The notes: generated by a model not told the origin, from the letters alone. A DNA stretch of 64,000 bases from Liolophura sinensis (GCF_032854445.1 NC_088295.1:83744644-83808643), one strand, 5' to 3'. Counted from the stretch's first letter, positions 48,601 through 61,062 are shown. Program-made: numbers and translations.

Positions 48601-51600
48601 GTTTTACATGTACTTACCATCTCTTCTTCTCCGAGAGCCCTTTGCTGATGTCGGCCGCTCTGCCCTCTTTGTTGGAGGATCTGCAGTCTGAGAAATACAA
48701 AAACCACATCTTTTTGTTGTTTGAATTTTTTTGACTCGCACTGCATGATGTTTAGCACGAACACCACCAACGCTTTTACACTATTTCTAATATCAGAATC
48801 CACAGGCTATTACAAAGACAATTATAGAAGTTTGCAAGACAACTCTAAAGTCAGAAATTTTTCATGCTAACTGGCTCATAGTAAAGTTCTCAGAATAAAA
48901 AAAGTACAAATATCAAAAATATAATTTAAATTGCTTAAAACTTGAAGTGTAAGCCCTCTAAAGATTTACAAAGCTCTAGTGATGTGAACAACCTATTTGG
49001 ACCATGTACTGAACAAAAAAAATAATAGGTAAAATTTTCAATTACCCTATTTCCTCTAACTTTTGGGACACCTTGTCTGTTCATTTTAGCAATTATATAC
49101 ATAACTGTAGCAGGAATATTAAGTTTCTTTCTTCTCACATGGTTAGGCCATCTAATGAACAACATAATCATTACTTTTACAAAAGGCCGGTAAAGAAATA
49201 TAATATTCTACTTTCAAAACTACTAATATCTGTCTCAAAAATTAGAAGAATTAGGGTACCACTGCATTCCAACAAAATAACTGTCTGAACATAAAAAACA
49301 TAGACAAATTCAAGTGCAAACAACACAACCTGTAAACACTGGTGTAAGACAGGTTCGTTAGTTAAAATTCAAATAACATAAAAAGAACGGTGATAAGATG
49401 ATGACAAGAAGTCTTACCTTGTTTATATGTATATATGTATACAATGTACACATACATGGCAAATTGATCAGAAATTTGAGTGGCAAGACTGTATATTAAC
49501 CTAATTTACGATTCCACAAATACACAATTGGTTAATCTATTTTCACGTCTGTAAAAAAGTGGCTTAAATATTCTCCTAAACCAGTAGCTGTATCTCAATT
49601 ACAATCACAGCAGACCTTCCCATAAACCGATGGATTATGATCAAAGAGATCTTCAAAGATTACCAGAACTGATAAGCGAGTATAAACAGGTGCAAACTCC
49701 AGAAAGCTGTTACAGATCTGTGAGACAACAATGAGAGAAAGACCTCCACCTGTCTTACCTCCCCTGTTTCCCCATTGATTGTAGGGGTCTCCAGCTCAGG
49801 GGACTCATTCTCTTTCTGAGCCTCCTCTCTACGATGCTGGGGGATAAGAATGGAGGAATGGGTAATGATCTCATCACATGATCACATTAATTCTGGTTGC
49901 TTCTACAGTATTTGTAAAAACATATTGTCAGGGAAAAAAGTATTGACCAATAAATTCTTCAACATTGTGGAAATTTTTGTCCTTTCATTATCCCATGTAA
50001 GGAATACACCTTTCCTTGTGAGTTCAGGGCCCACTTTCAAGTAACTTTCAAGGTTTTGTAACTTTTGTTGTAAATCATATTGCCTTATGGCAACATCATC
50101 TACATGTATGCAAAGTTACATGAAATCTGAGAAATTTGAAGTAAAGTGAAAGTGATCTAAAGGCCTTTGAACAGGTAATATCTCAAAGGTTTACCTGAAA
50201 TTATGGACTTCTTCAAATATGTATGTAGCTAATAATTCATATATAATAGTCATGTGTATTTACATGTATTTTGCACATGTACCTTCTGAAAACAACATAA
50301 ATCTTTATATACAGGCAAAAATCACAAGCAATCAACTCAAAGCTGAAAGGCAGATAATGGAATTGCTGTTACTTCTGGTGAATGCTAATGGTTTGCTGCT
50401 TTCTGTCAAGTCAGCATATACTGACATGGAGTGCTTCCAGGAAGGATGGTCAGACAAAGATGCACTGGGTAGAGTGATGTGACTTGCTACAAGTAGGTTA
50501 TACACCTTGGTGAGTGAACAGGGGTAAGAAAAAATGGTCTTCAATCATAATTCTTGAAATAAAATGAAAACTGCATCAACAAAAACAACAGAACAGCACA
50601 ATCTGGAAAGTGTCAAGGAACAAACTGCGATATAACATCATGCCATGCTCAGGCCAGACAGGTGATTCACCTCCTTTAGAGGCTGGTTCTGCTCTGTCAT
50701 CAGCATGTTGATGGGCTTCTTCTGCATACCATCCACCTTGGCAGCAGAGGAGACATTATCAGCTTTCACTGCCTCACCTAACAGATCGTTAGATGGTTTG
50801 GCATCTTTATCTGTGGAACTGCTAGTCTTTTTCTTCCCCTTGTCTTTACTGGACGCATTCTGGTGGGGTAGGTTGGCTCGTCTGTCTTTTTGGTACAGGT
50901 TACTTCTGGAATTTCTAAGGTCAAGTTTGGTACCGCTGGAATGCCGTTTAGCTGGTGACTCATTTAATTTCTGGTGAGAGCCACTGCTAGAGCGTTCCAC
51001 CTCTGTACTGGTAACCATGTCTACATTTTCCTCTGAGGGACGAGATTTCAGCCTACTTTTTATGCCTATTGTCCTGTCAAACGAAGCCCCTGGACTAGAG
51101 GGGGACTCATCCTCCTGTGACAAAATAGGCCAGAATAACAAAACATTCCCTGTTAAGAGAACATTTACACACAAAATTTGGGAACATTTCCCCCCAAAAG
51201 TTTAAAGAATTAGAGGAATGTTTCCCCTTGCAAACCAAACTCTGAAGTACGTCACCAGACAGGGCTGTTTAAGCTCTTGGAAAATGCATGTAGTATCATC
51301 AAAGCATTTCAGCATCCACAAATGACTGACAAAATGATGAAATGAGCTTCAAACTATGTGTGATGGCCAAAAATAATCTGGATCCAACAGCTTATTTCCT
51401 GCATAGATAACTTAAAGGGTTCATGAAACATGTCTCTTTTTATTTTTTCATATGCATTTTAGAATGTGTCCTAACATGTGAGAGTACAACAAATCTTCAC
51501 TGCTTTCTTCCTCGGGCATAAAAAAAATTTAAACTACAGTATTCCCAAGGCCCCAGTGGGCAGCCTGCTGTGGTGTTATCAACAGTGATACATATACAGT

Positions 51601-54600
51601 AGTTGTCAAAACAACTATGTGCGTTAACAGTCTACCTTGGGTTAGAACTGAGAATTCTGAATAAAAACATGCAAAAAATACAAGGATATTAAGATCTAAA
51701 CTATTCAGGCATCAAAAACAAACAAAGGAAAAATACACTTTCTGGCATAACTTTCTTGATTTCCCCTACAACCTAATCTTTGTTTTACAGTTCTTTTTCA
51801 TGCATCCTTTCATGGGGATTATTATATTACACATACCTTTGTAAACTGTAGAGCTTACAATCTGTAGAGATCATTATTTTGCACTGTGTAACATGGTGTA
51901 GTGTTTACCTTTTTTGACTTATGTTCCCGCTCTCTGTCTTTGTGATCACGATCCTTGTGACGATCTTTATCTTTTTCTCCATTTTTTTCTGTGTCTTTAG
52001 ATCTGTCCTTCTCTCTATCTTTCTCTCCGTCACGATCTTTGTCCCTCTTTTTCTCCCTTTCACGATCTTTATCTTTTTCCTGATGTTTTTCCTTGTCCCT
52101 ATCCTTGTCTCTGTGCTTGTCCTTCTCTTCTCGACCTCTGTCTTTGTCACGACTTCTTTCCCTTCTCTCTTCCTTCTCTTGGCTGTCTTTTTCCTGAACC
52201 CAAATATTTTGATAAAACACAAATAAGGCAATCATTTAATGATGCATGTAATACACTTATCCTAAAAGAAAATTAATTTTTGAATTTTATTATTACATAT
52301 ACCAGAGCACATTATAAAAAAACTTACCTCTTTTCTTTTATCAGAACTCCTTTCCCTGGACTTTTTCTCCTCTTTGTCACCTTTTTCTCGACTTTTCCTT
52401 TCTTTCTTTTCATCCTTTGATTTGGAACCTTTATCACCATTTAGTACTCTTTGAACATAGTCATCGCTGTTGACCTATGGAAAGTAATTAGACAGTTTTG
52501 ACAAGTTTTTGAAGCATGGCACAAATAAGCCTCTTGCCAGAGATTCCTTGGAAAAATTACTTGATGCAAACTTCAACAATGAACTTTAAACTAAATATAT
52601 GTTATGCAAAAATGTTGAGACAGCAGTAGTTTATCCTGTTGGAGGGAATGATCTTATGCACTTCCACAATAACGCTACAATGGAATTACACTTTGGCCTT
52701 ACTTATTGTCATGACCCTCTTTGGGTATATTTCTCTGATCAGACTGTTACACAACATATACTGCGGCAGTTTTAATCTAAAATTACTGTATCTGATTTAA
52801 ATATGCACCTCCAAAAATCATTTTAAGGAGTAAATGAAGGTCATTAAACATTTCTTTTGTTGTTATAATTCAGGAACAAACCTCAAAACACCTTTCAGAG
52901 GTCAACAGAACTCTCAGAATCATGCACAAAGAATAGCTTAGTCAAAAACAATATGTTTGATCACACCTGACAACACTTACATTCTTGTTGATGGCTGCAG
53001 CCAAAGCCTGGAGAAACTCATTAGTTTTTTCTGGTTCATGACCAGCCACAACCTTAGATGGTCGGACACTCAGTTGAACACCAAGAACAAGGGCTACAAC
53101 AGAAAGCAACATCAGTCTTTACATCAGATAATCTACAGCTGATATCAGTTGAAATCTGGAAAAGCAGAAGGTATAAAGGTGCTTCACAACATTTTTACCT
53201 AAACTTTGTCAAAAATCAAGCACCATAATAACAGCATTTCACATATTCTACAGATTGAACTTTGGTTTGTATGGTAAATTTGAACATGAGAAATAAACAG
53301 TTAATCTTGATACTGATAAAATTGGTTTCAATGGAAGCTTTGTATACTTACAAACCATATCCACTGCTTTCTGGAGAAATGCCATTTTGCCGTCTTTGTC
53401 CTGCAAGAAAAACACGGTGCATGGATCAGTTGACATGATATAGACACATGTAGTGGATTTTGTAATCACTTTTCTTGTAAGTATAATGGAAATCTAAATT
53501 TGAACAGAGTTTTTATATTTTTTTTTATCCAAAGGAACAAAGAAATAAAACCAAAAGAAAAATTAGCAGATACTGGTAAGTCAATAATCAGCAGGCACAA
53601 GATCCTACCTTCACATTTTCTGAATTCATTTCCGATTCTGTATAGAGACCCTTCATAAATCCTGTAGTCTTTATCACCTAGAAATAAACATAACACATAT
53701 CATAATAATACACAAGTAAGACTCTCTTCATTTGGTTGAGGTATACAGTTCATAGTAAATTACATGTATAACAAACTGGAGTGCAGTTCAGAAGCTGGAC
53801 CAATGCTAATCTGTGTAAGAGATATTTTTTTTCACTTGTGAAATGACACCTAAACCTTGTTTCAGTTTCTGCCTTGTTCTGCAAGTTGGCATTTAACACA
53901 TTCAACTTTCATAAATGGTTTACAAATTGCTGCCAACAGTTTTGTATGAGTACATGTATTTGATCAGAAAAATTTCTGGTCCAATAGCTATTCAACTTTC
54001 TCGAATATGTATGGGAGTATTATGGTCTGCTTAAGGTTATTCACTTTTTAATTACAATAACAATTAGAACTCTCAGAAATGATGGGTTGCAGCTTCGTCA
54101 ATGAATCACAGGGGTCAAGAGAGGTATGTAAATGGTAAACTATATTATAGTCTGCTTTATGAAAACTTAATGAAGCAATGAAACGCTACCATAGGGTCTA
54201 TGAATCTGCAAGTGCAAAGGCCAACAGATCAATACAGACTTTGAGAACATAAATGTATTTGATTACTACCTGGGTACCAAGGAAATCTTCATTGAAAACT
54301 CCAACTTTTCAAAAATTTACATTATGCAATAGCAGTTGGGTTAGAATTAAGGTGGAGGAAATTGGGTAAAAGTAGAGAAACAAGCACAAATTTGCAACAT
54401 CTGCAACATCCTGCAAAGCTTTCCTGTGGTTCGCACACAAGACTCATCTGTAAGAGAATGGCCCATGGATATACTAGGATGTGAAAAATTTCAACGAATG
54501 GCTCACAGAACAACTTACAGATCCAAGTGCTTGTCATTGCTAAAATCCCTGAACTTATCACCTTATTAATCGCGAGCTCGTCTTAAGCCAGGTGTGGATC

Positions 54601-57600
54601 AACGCAACTGGAGTTTTGGCAACTTGAAGCAACTGCGAGCAGATGGCAGCATTAAATCAGGCACTAGTTTAAGTCTGTGTATGTTTGCTGAGACCCCATC
54701 ATTAACTTTATCATCATAGGATATATGTTCATGAGATAAACTGTGAATTTTGGAGCGCTTCTGTGTGACCATATGGTGAACGATATTTGACACATCAGGG
54801 GAGCTGAGCGATATACTTGTATGTGACACTTACAATTAAATCAATTAGATCAATTAAATACGACCACTTTGGTGGCTAATCATTCAAGCATCCGCCTTAA
54901 AAAGTCGGGAGATCCTGGATCAAACCTCTGTAGGGTCATACCGAAGACTTTAAAAATGACACTTGTTGCTGCTTTGTTGGTGCTCACCACTGAGAGGTTA
55001 GAGCAAGCTAGGAAACAGGACTGGTTGGCCCGGTGTCAGTTGTCTGGTGTCTTCTGCATATTTCAGTAGCTGGAGGACTTTAGCAGCATGGATATTGTGA
55101 TGCAGGTCACATAAAGCAGACAATCACACTGCTACACCAGTACTCAGAGAAGTCTAAGCTAGAGTCAAAGACGACATTTGCACATCTTTTTGACAATCAC
55201 AAAGTTTTGTCAAAACTTCCCAACTAAGCTTACACATAGTAGGCATTACAGCAAAATATTTAAATCTTCCTCTTAGTGCTTAGATTCAATTCCTACTATT
55301 GCTTCATTAACATGTAGTGTAGTCATTGTATGGTCCATAAACTCAAAAGTGCTTGCAGTAAACACTAAAGAATCACTTTACACACAATGACTTCCATAAG
55401 TGTTGAACTATGGAACCCTTCCCTTAGAAGGTAAACTTTCAAAATGTAGTGTAAAACAACACCTATTTCCTGATTTGTGCAGAGAACAAATGGGCATAAC
55501 TGAAATAAAAAAGGCAATTTAGGGACCATGCATAATTAACCAGAAATACAATAACCTCCTTTACACTTATGGCTGTGAAATAAAGACAAACACGGGTAAG
55601 AATAAATGACCGCTAGAATAGTTTGCCATCTTTGATTCTGGCATGCTCTAGTCAATATTTCTAAACTTGCCTTCTAGGTGGAGAAGACAAGATGGGGTAA
55701 GACAATTCTTCTAAATGTCCAATTTCATTCCATTTTCACATGTTCATATTACTGTAAAAGTCTATAAAGCATTTCACATGAAATTGTGTATCCTTATGCA
55801 GCGGTAAACAATGCACGGTAAGGATCTGTAATGCCTCACACAGCCCTGGGTCGACTTGGGTGACCCCCCACCTCACTCCCCGCTGATTATTACCATCACA
55901 GTTAAGTTGTCTGTGGGCTGGTTAATGAACAGAGTTGACAGATTTCACAAAATTTCTTAAGTTCAATTTTTTTTTCTTTTCGTTTGTGTAGGCCCAGTTC
56001 AGTGAAATCAACAGAGACATGTTGAAAGTAACACTTGTAGGGGGAACAACAGGGACGGCCTAATGAAAACCCGGAATACAGGAAAACCTGGAATAGCAGT
56101 ATCCAGGTATCTGTAAACGGCGATTACAGGAAAATTACTGCTCATATCGTACCATACAGAAAGACCAGTTTAAAAGCTTTGTAAACATATTTGTGTTATT
56201 AACCATCCATTTTAGCACTTTAATCCTGTCCGGAACAGCTTAGACTGCATTCAAGATCACGCACCATTCTATGTGATCCTACAGCACCAAGACAAGGCTC
56301 GTGTACAGATGGCCCCCATCAACACAGTGATTCCCCCCAAATTTGACGATAATTGTTGATAGAAGAGTATCAGATATTTAATCAGTATTTTCAGATTCCT
56401 TGAGTCTAAATTTGTGGTATATCAGTAGAATAAAATCAAGCAACTATCTGCATCTGAATTAATTAAAAATATCAAAAATAAAAACGAACTATTTACTCAC
56501 ATATGAGCTAATGAATACAGTGGACTCTCTCAACACCGACACATTAATTAACCGACATCTTGTCAAAACCGACAACATTTCGTGGTCCGTTTTCTGCTCC
56601 ATTTCACAGTAATGTTAATTGCCTTCAGTAAACCGATACTTGTCTATTCTGAACACCAACAGTGGTTAGTAGTTCTAACATTTCCAGTGAGTGTTAATCT
56701 GTCTTGTCTAATCCGACACAGCGTGTCGCACAATGTCCGACGCAGTCTGAGTTTAATTTCAACTGCCTGCTCGCATGACTGAAGATCAGTTGGAAGTCCT
56801 GTCTTGATACTGTACCATACCTCCTGCGGAGATCAGCCTTTAGTCACTCTGTGAGTAAAAGATGAGTCTGAACAACATCCGACCATGGCCAGTAGACCAG
56901 CTAAGCGGCGCCTTGTGGAAATGAACTTGTGTGATAAAGTACGATTTTTTGTAAAGTAATTATGCATATGTACTGAAGTAAAGTACAGATCAGCTTCTTT
57001 CCATAGTTTGTTGCTGTGCATCACTGTGCTCTTTAACAAGTTTAATTAAATGTATATGTATGTACAATACACATGCTGTTGTTGTTGTAGGCTACTTGTC
57101 CATGTTTAATGCACAGATATCTTGTCTAAAGTGACATTTTTATCCGGTCCGGAACTGCATGAAATACGGCATAAAAAGAGAGTTCATAGAAGTAATTGTG
57201 TATGCCAAGGCAAGCAGTGGCATTTCTGCAGAGTTAAAGGCAAAGCAGGTCAGCGCTCGTCGTGCGGCATGTCAGAAAAGAGATATTATTGCAGACTAAT
57301 CAGCTGGGTATGATAAAAGTCTTGTACGTCATTGAACATACATTGTCATAGAGCGTCGAGAACACAGTGAAGAACTCACGATAACTACCGTCGTATCCCT
57401 TTTGAATTCTGTTATGTAAAATCAAGTGGTAAATGTGTAAATATATTTAAATTGCCATGGTTCAGCTTGAGCACGGACGGAGATGATAATAATACCCACG
57501 AACGTCTGTAAATAGTGCACTGCCTAACAGTTTGGTCTGTTTTGCAGTTGTTTCCATAAGGCGGAAGTAGTCATCTCAGATCAAGTGATGTAATGCACGA

Positions 57601-59067
57601 GACTCGTTTACAACATTGCTGTCATAAAAAGCTCAACGGAGGTAGTAGGTACATCTCTATTTTTGAATGAGTCAACAGTGATGAAATGCGATTATGGTCG
57701 CTTAAGCTGCCTTCGGCAGGGGAGATAACTGGTATTATGTTAGTCATCTGGTCTGTGCAAGATTTTAAATAACAAATAAATGCCCAGCATGCTATTATCC
57801 AAAGCTTTAAAAATGTCACATGATGCAAAATATCTTCTGGACCGAAATACAACTTTATTTCAGAGATTGCTATCAGTAGTTAATTTTCTTTGCAATATAT
57901 ATACATGCTGTATTTAAAAAACATATTAAATATATTAAATAACATTCATAATGTATTATCAGAAATTTTACATAATTTTCTTAAAGTTTTTAATAAATTA
58001 AGTAAAATATTACCATGAATGTTTTTCATATGCTTTGCTGCACAGTTACTGCATGCAAACTATCATATTTTTCAAATTGTTATTTTACTAGTGACATTCC
58101 TAATCATTGTTTCCCTGGCTGTAACTTGTTATTTCCTGGTTTACTGTTTACTCAACCCATTGTAAACTGTTTTTGCACGATAAATCTTAAATGTCATGTG
58201 GAGGTTATGTCATGTACTGTCTATTTCCAATCTGCACCTTACTAATAATATAATATACTATAATATGCTAATACAGCCACTCATGTTATGAAGTTTGAAC
58301 CACAGACTGAATTAATACAGTTTGACAGACTTAAAGACATGTACATAGCTGTAAGCCACATTTTTATTTGATGAGGTTTCTTTTATTCGATTATATAAGT
58401 TTATTTAATAGCACATCTATGACACTTAATACTTTTAACTTTTACACTTAATGTTACTAAAATTTCTTTTCAAATTTCCAAAAGGTTTGAAAAAGTCACA
58501 CCAGTTATCTGCTTTGCCGAAGCCAGCGACCGCATTGCACCACAGTCGATTCCGTTCCGGGCAGGATTAAAGTACTAAAATGGATAATTACATAAATATA
58601 GTATGTTTCGAAATGTCAGAAACTGGTCTTTCGAAATCCGTTGAGTTTAGTACGATACGAGTAGTAGTTCTCCCATAATCGCCGTTTACACATAACTGGT
58701 TAGTGCTATTCCTGGTTTTCTTGTATTCCAGGTTTTCATTCCGGTCAAAAGACCGTCCCCGAACACCATTCACAATTTACGCAGCCACATGCAGTAAATG
58801 TGTGACAGCCAAATGTCGACAAGAAATGATGGTTACAAACTAGCAACATCAGCAGTGTGAATTCCCACTTCTTCAAAAATCATAATACAAATAAACGCCT
58901 TCAACGAATTTCAAGGCAACCCAAACGAAAACAAGTTATCTTACCGATGTCATAATGTCATGAAGAAATCGGAATGGTGGTTTACTGAGCAGTTTGTCTG
59001 TGAGCGGTGGTTTCTTGATAATTTTTCCCAAGCTGTCTTGGGTGCTTTTCATAATTTGTGGATCCAT
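42674..59067 (-). CDS. TRAF3IP1: Intraflagellar transport protein 54 (TRAF3IP1 / MIP-T3), 16 exons
   Basis: IFT-B subunit that binds microtubules or tubulin and pairs with IFT20, needed to build cilia. Exons, 5' to 3' on the minus strand: 59067-58945, 53677-53609, 53400-53352, 53093-52981, 52474-52328, 52193-51909, 51114-50671, 49836-49759, 48687-48618, 45856-45769, 45491-45405, 45256-45142, 44844-44811, 44176-44088, 43418-43195, 42830-42674 (TGA). All phases agree, giving 723 residues; the human protein has about 690. Residues 1-118 form the CH-like MIP-T3 domain, with [28 protein letters not shown] and [10 protein letters not shown]. Exons 5-6 code a Lys/Asp/Glu/Arg-rich linker and exon 7 a Ser-rich disordered stretch. 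Exon 11 has [13 protein letters not shown]. Exons 14-16 carry [20 protein letters not shown] and IEPLKAQL, the C-terminal coiled coil that binds IFT20. The last one and a half exons lie inside duplication unit 2. Confidence 0.96.
43625..43815. repeat. Degenerate ~30-bp tandem repeat in IFT54 intron 14
   Basis: Words such as CTGAAGTTTGAAA, GACGTTTGAAACACTAG and GCTCGAAACACTAATAG recur at irregular spacing. Old and diverged. Confidence 0.5.
46709..46931 (-). mobile_element. SINE family A, diverged
   Basis: Inverted copy: TTATTGGATTGATGTATCATG, CAGGTTGCCAGAGGACCTT, AAGCCAGCATGAGCTGAACTT and a degraded head. It lies in IFT54 intron 9. Confidence 0.8.
47821..50482 (+). CDS. Candidate nested gene fragment: two in-frame exon-like segments, function unknown
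   Basis: On the strand opposite to IFT54, inside introns 8 and 7 counted from the IFT54 5' end. Segment 1 (47821-47984) has an acceptor TTGGTTGCAG and a donor CAG/GTTAGT. Segment 2 (50315-50482) has an acceptor ATATACAG and ends in TGA. Segment 1 ends after a whole codon and segment 2 starts in phase 0, so they join in frame. The peptide starts acidic ([22 protein letters not shown]) and ends in a leucine-rich helix ([19 protein letters not shown]). I recognise no family, start codon or upstream exon. It could be a decayed transposon gene or chance. Confidence 0.35.
54855..55070 (+). mobile_element. SINE family C, tRNA-derived
   Basis: Head with box A-like TGGCTAATCATTCAAGC and box B-like GGATCAAACC. 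The body is CATACCGAAGACTTTAAAAATG, GGAAACAGGACTGGTTGGCC and GTCTGGTGTCTTC, a pattern I recall as a second mollusc SINE family. Unrelated to family A. It lies in IFT54 intron 1. Confidence 0.65.
56052..58760. mobile_element. DNA transposon with ~190-bp terminal inverted repeats, 8-bp target-site duplication
   Basis: Arms about 56052-56245 and 58545-58760 are inverted copies. For example, TGTAAACGGCGATTA at about 56112 matches TAATCGCCGTTTACA at 58676, and CACTTTAATCCTGTCCGGAA matches the complement near 58555. The ends are GGGACGG and CCGTCCCC. The flanks GAACAACA (56044-56051) and GAACACCA (58761-58768) agree at 7 of 8 bases, which suits hAT-like elements. No transposase was recognised inside. 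It lies in IFT54 intron 1. Confidence 0.75.
56518..56770 (+). mobile_element. Tigger/pogo-like element fragment nested in the TIR element
   Basis: CAGTGGACTCTCTCAACACCG directly after a TA dinucleotide, followed by CCGACA words, is the usual terminal pattern of pogo/Tigger elements. The opposite terminus was not found; the right boundary is a guess. Confidence 0.4.
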
Positions 59068-59290
59068 CTTCCTCTCTGAAATCTGGAGTTATTCTGTCAA
59101 CAAAAGTACCCTAAAATCCCAAGTCGTATCTTCTGTGACATATCAACTATGCTTTCCTTCTTTAACATCTGTTTTCCTGCAGGTCGGAATTCTATCCCAC
59201 AACGCACCTACCCCGCATGCGCATTGTGCACTTCCGCCCAGAAGGCATCGTGGTTGCCAATGGAGAGGTCAAGTCAGTGCGCGTCAGATC
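59068..59290 (-). promoter_or_regulatory. Putative IFT54 promoter with NRF-1, ETS-like and X-box-like sites
   Basis: Directly upstream of the IFT54 start codon. CGCATGCGCA at 59214-59223 matches the core of the NRF-1 palindrome. ACTTCCG at about 59230-59236 is ETS-like. GTTGCCAATGGAGAG at 59253-59267 fits the RFX X-box pattern (RYYNYY, short spacer, RRNRAC) except at its last base; X-boxes are the usual switch of ciliary genes. It also contains CCAAT. The transcription start is not defined. Confidence 0.5.
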
Positions 59291-60183
59291 CATCGATCTC
59301 CAGCATCGACAGCTATGATGTCGACAGTTACACTTGAGAATAAAATGTTGTTCGCGGTAAATCCAGATTTGAGCTCAGGCAAATAAATCACTTAGGGTGA
59401 AATAAATTTGAACGATGATTGGAGAATTCAAATTTTTTTTTGATCTAAATAAAATTAACACTAGATGCTAGCACAGGCAACTGAATAGCCCAGGGCGAAA
59501 ATAAATTTGAACGAAGGTCGCCATTTGTTTGATACGTGCTAAATTACAATCAAATTGTGTTGGAACACTACAACAAAATTGTGTACCGGTGCGCTTAGGC
59601 GTACTCTTGTCCAATTAGATACCGGTGACGAGAGGCCTACATAATTTTGATCTTATCAGGAGTGAAATACTTATGTTGACAACAGGGACATAGATGCTGA
59701 GGTCAAGGTAAGATGGATCAGTGGATGAAAACCTGTACGTGGTCACAAGTGTGAAAACTATCAGACCATAACAGTATCTGTACAGCGAGGACTGAACACG
59801 CTGACAAGATGTGCTGTGTTGTAGATGCTCTAATCTAGCTGCGAATCAATGTAACAGCCTAAAATGTAGGCACACAGTGCTGATTGTTGATCAGTGGTTC
59901 AAATCCCAACAAGAAAAGATATAAATTCCAAGCAATCTGACCCCAGGTACATCAGAACTTATTTGTGCACCAGTTAGATAAGTGAAACAATCTCTGGCAT
60001 TGGGTTAACATCAATTACTGCATCATATTGATGCTATCAGTGCGCTTACAATACAAGTGAATGATCATGGCATTTCACCCAGTTGGGCATCTTTCAGCAC
60101 TATTATGGCCAAACACTAAAATGAAAATCAGTTCATTTTTTTAGTCTTACTTTTTTTTTAATAGTTTATTTATTTAATTCCTG
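59291..60183. other. Upstream of IFT54: no gene seen
   Basis: About 0.9 kb between the IFT54 promoter and the SINE cluster. No exon, RNA gene or repeat with a second copy was recognised. Confidence 0.6.
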
Positions 60184-60424
60184 TTTTATTTATTTATTAA
60201 TTTGATTGGTGTTTAATGCCGTACTCAAGAATATTTTACTTATACAACGGCGTCCAGCATTTTGGTGGGAGGAAACCGGGCAGAGCCTGGGGAAAACACA
60301 CGACCATCTACAGGTTGCTGACAGACCTTCCCACTTATGGCCGGAGAGGAAGCCAGCATGAAATGGACTTGAACTCACAGCGACCGCATTGGTGAGAGAC
60401 TCCTGGGTCATTACACTGTGCTAG
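60184..60424 (-). mobile_element. SINE family A, first of a cluster of four
   Basis: Well preserved inverted copy with GGTGGGAGGAAACCGGGCAG and an intact box B region (GGACTTGAACTCACAGCG). Confidence 0.9.
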
Positions 60425-60598
60425 ATTCCTGTTTTATGCTGTTTTCATATAACATACACTTATAAAACAGTCACCAGCATTGTGGTGGGCAGAAACTGAG
60501 CAGAGCCCAGGGGAAACCCACAACGATCATGCAGGTTGCTGGAAGATGACTGGAGAGGAAGCCAGCATGAGACGGACTTGAACTCACAGCAATCACAG
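60425..60598 (-). mobile_element. SINE family A, second of the cluster, truncated
   Basis: Abuts the previous copy. Body words AGCATTGTGGTGGGCAGAAA and GGAAGCCAGCATGAG are present; the tRNA head is mostly missing. Confidence 0.8.
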
Positions 60599-60606
60599 AT
60601 ACAGTT

Positions 60607-60788
60607 AGATTTATTTATTTATTTTATTGGTGCCTGATACTAGGGGGGCCAGCATTACGATGGGAGAAAACCAGGCTAAACCCACGAACATCCTGAGTTG
60701 CTGGTAAAGCCGCAATGATGAAAGGCTCCTACATGTAGGATACTGTGCAGCATTAGCTAGCTAGTCGCTAGGGCACAGAGGCACCTTA
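60607..60788 (-). mobile_element. SINE family A, third of the cluster, strongly diverged
   Basis: ATTTATTTATTTTATTGGTG, GCCAGCATTACGATGGGAG and AAAGGCTCCTA keep the family order, with large internal deletions. Confidence 0.7.
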
Positions 60789-60807
60789 ACAACTACAAGC
60801 ACTCATT

Positions 60808-61062
60808 TGATTTATTTATTTGTTTATTTGATTGGTGCTTTATGCCATACTCGTGAATATTTCATTTATATGGCGGCAACCAACATTATGGTGGGGGAAA
60901 ACCCACGGCCATCCTCAGGTTGTGGGTAGACTTTCCCATGTGCGGCCAGAAAGGAAGCCAGCATTTACTAGGCTTGAACTCACAGTGACTGCATTCATGG
61001 AAGGCTCCTGGGTCATTGCACCGTGCTGGTGTGCTAACCCTCTTGGCCAGTCAGGCCCCCAA
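60808..61062 (-). mobile_element. SINE family A, fourth of the cluster
   Basis: Full outline from TTTATTTGATTGGTGCTTTA to a head ending in TTGGCCAGTCAGGCCCCC. The CCGGGCAGAGC word is deleted. Confidence 0.85.

Noticed and set aside
51921-52226. Plus-strand open frame very rich in Phe, Leu, Ile and Val, like a membrane protein
   Set aside because: It is the antisense shadow of the charged IFT54 exon 6 (AAG/GAC codons read backwards).
56216-56359. Terminal exon of a second nested gene (acceptor CATTTTAG, open to TGA), with possible small exons at 55678 and 55992
   Set aside because: The acceptor and first codons are part of the inverted repeat of a transposon that recurs at 58545-58760, and the upstream pieces lie outside that element. 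It is probably transposon sequence.
59149-59386. Plus-strand gene starting in the IFT54 promoter
   Set aside because: Overlapping open frames run through CpG-rich promoter sequence without splice or family support.
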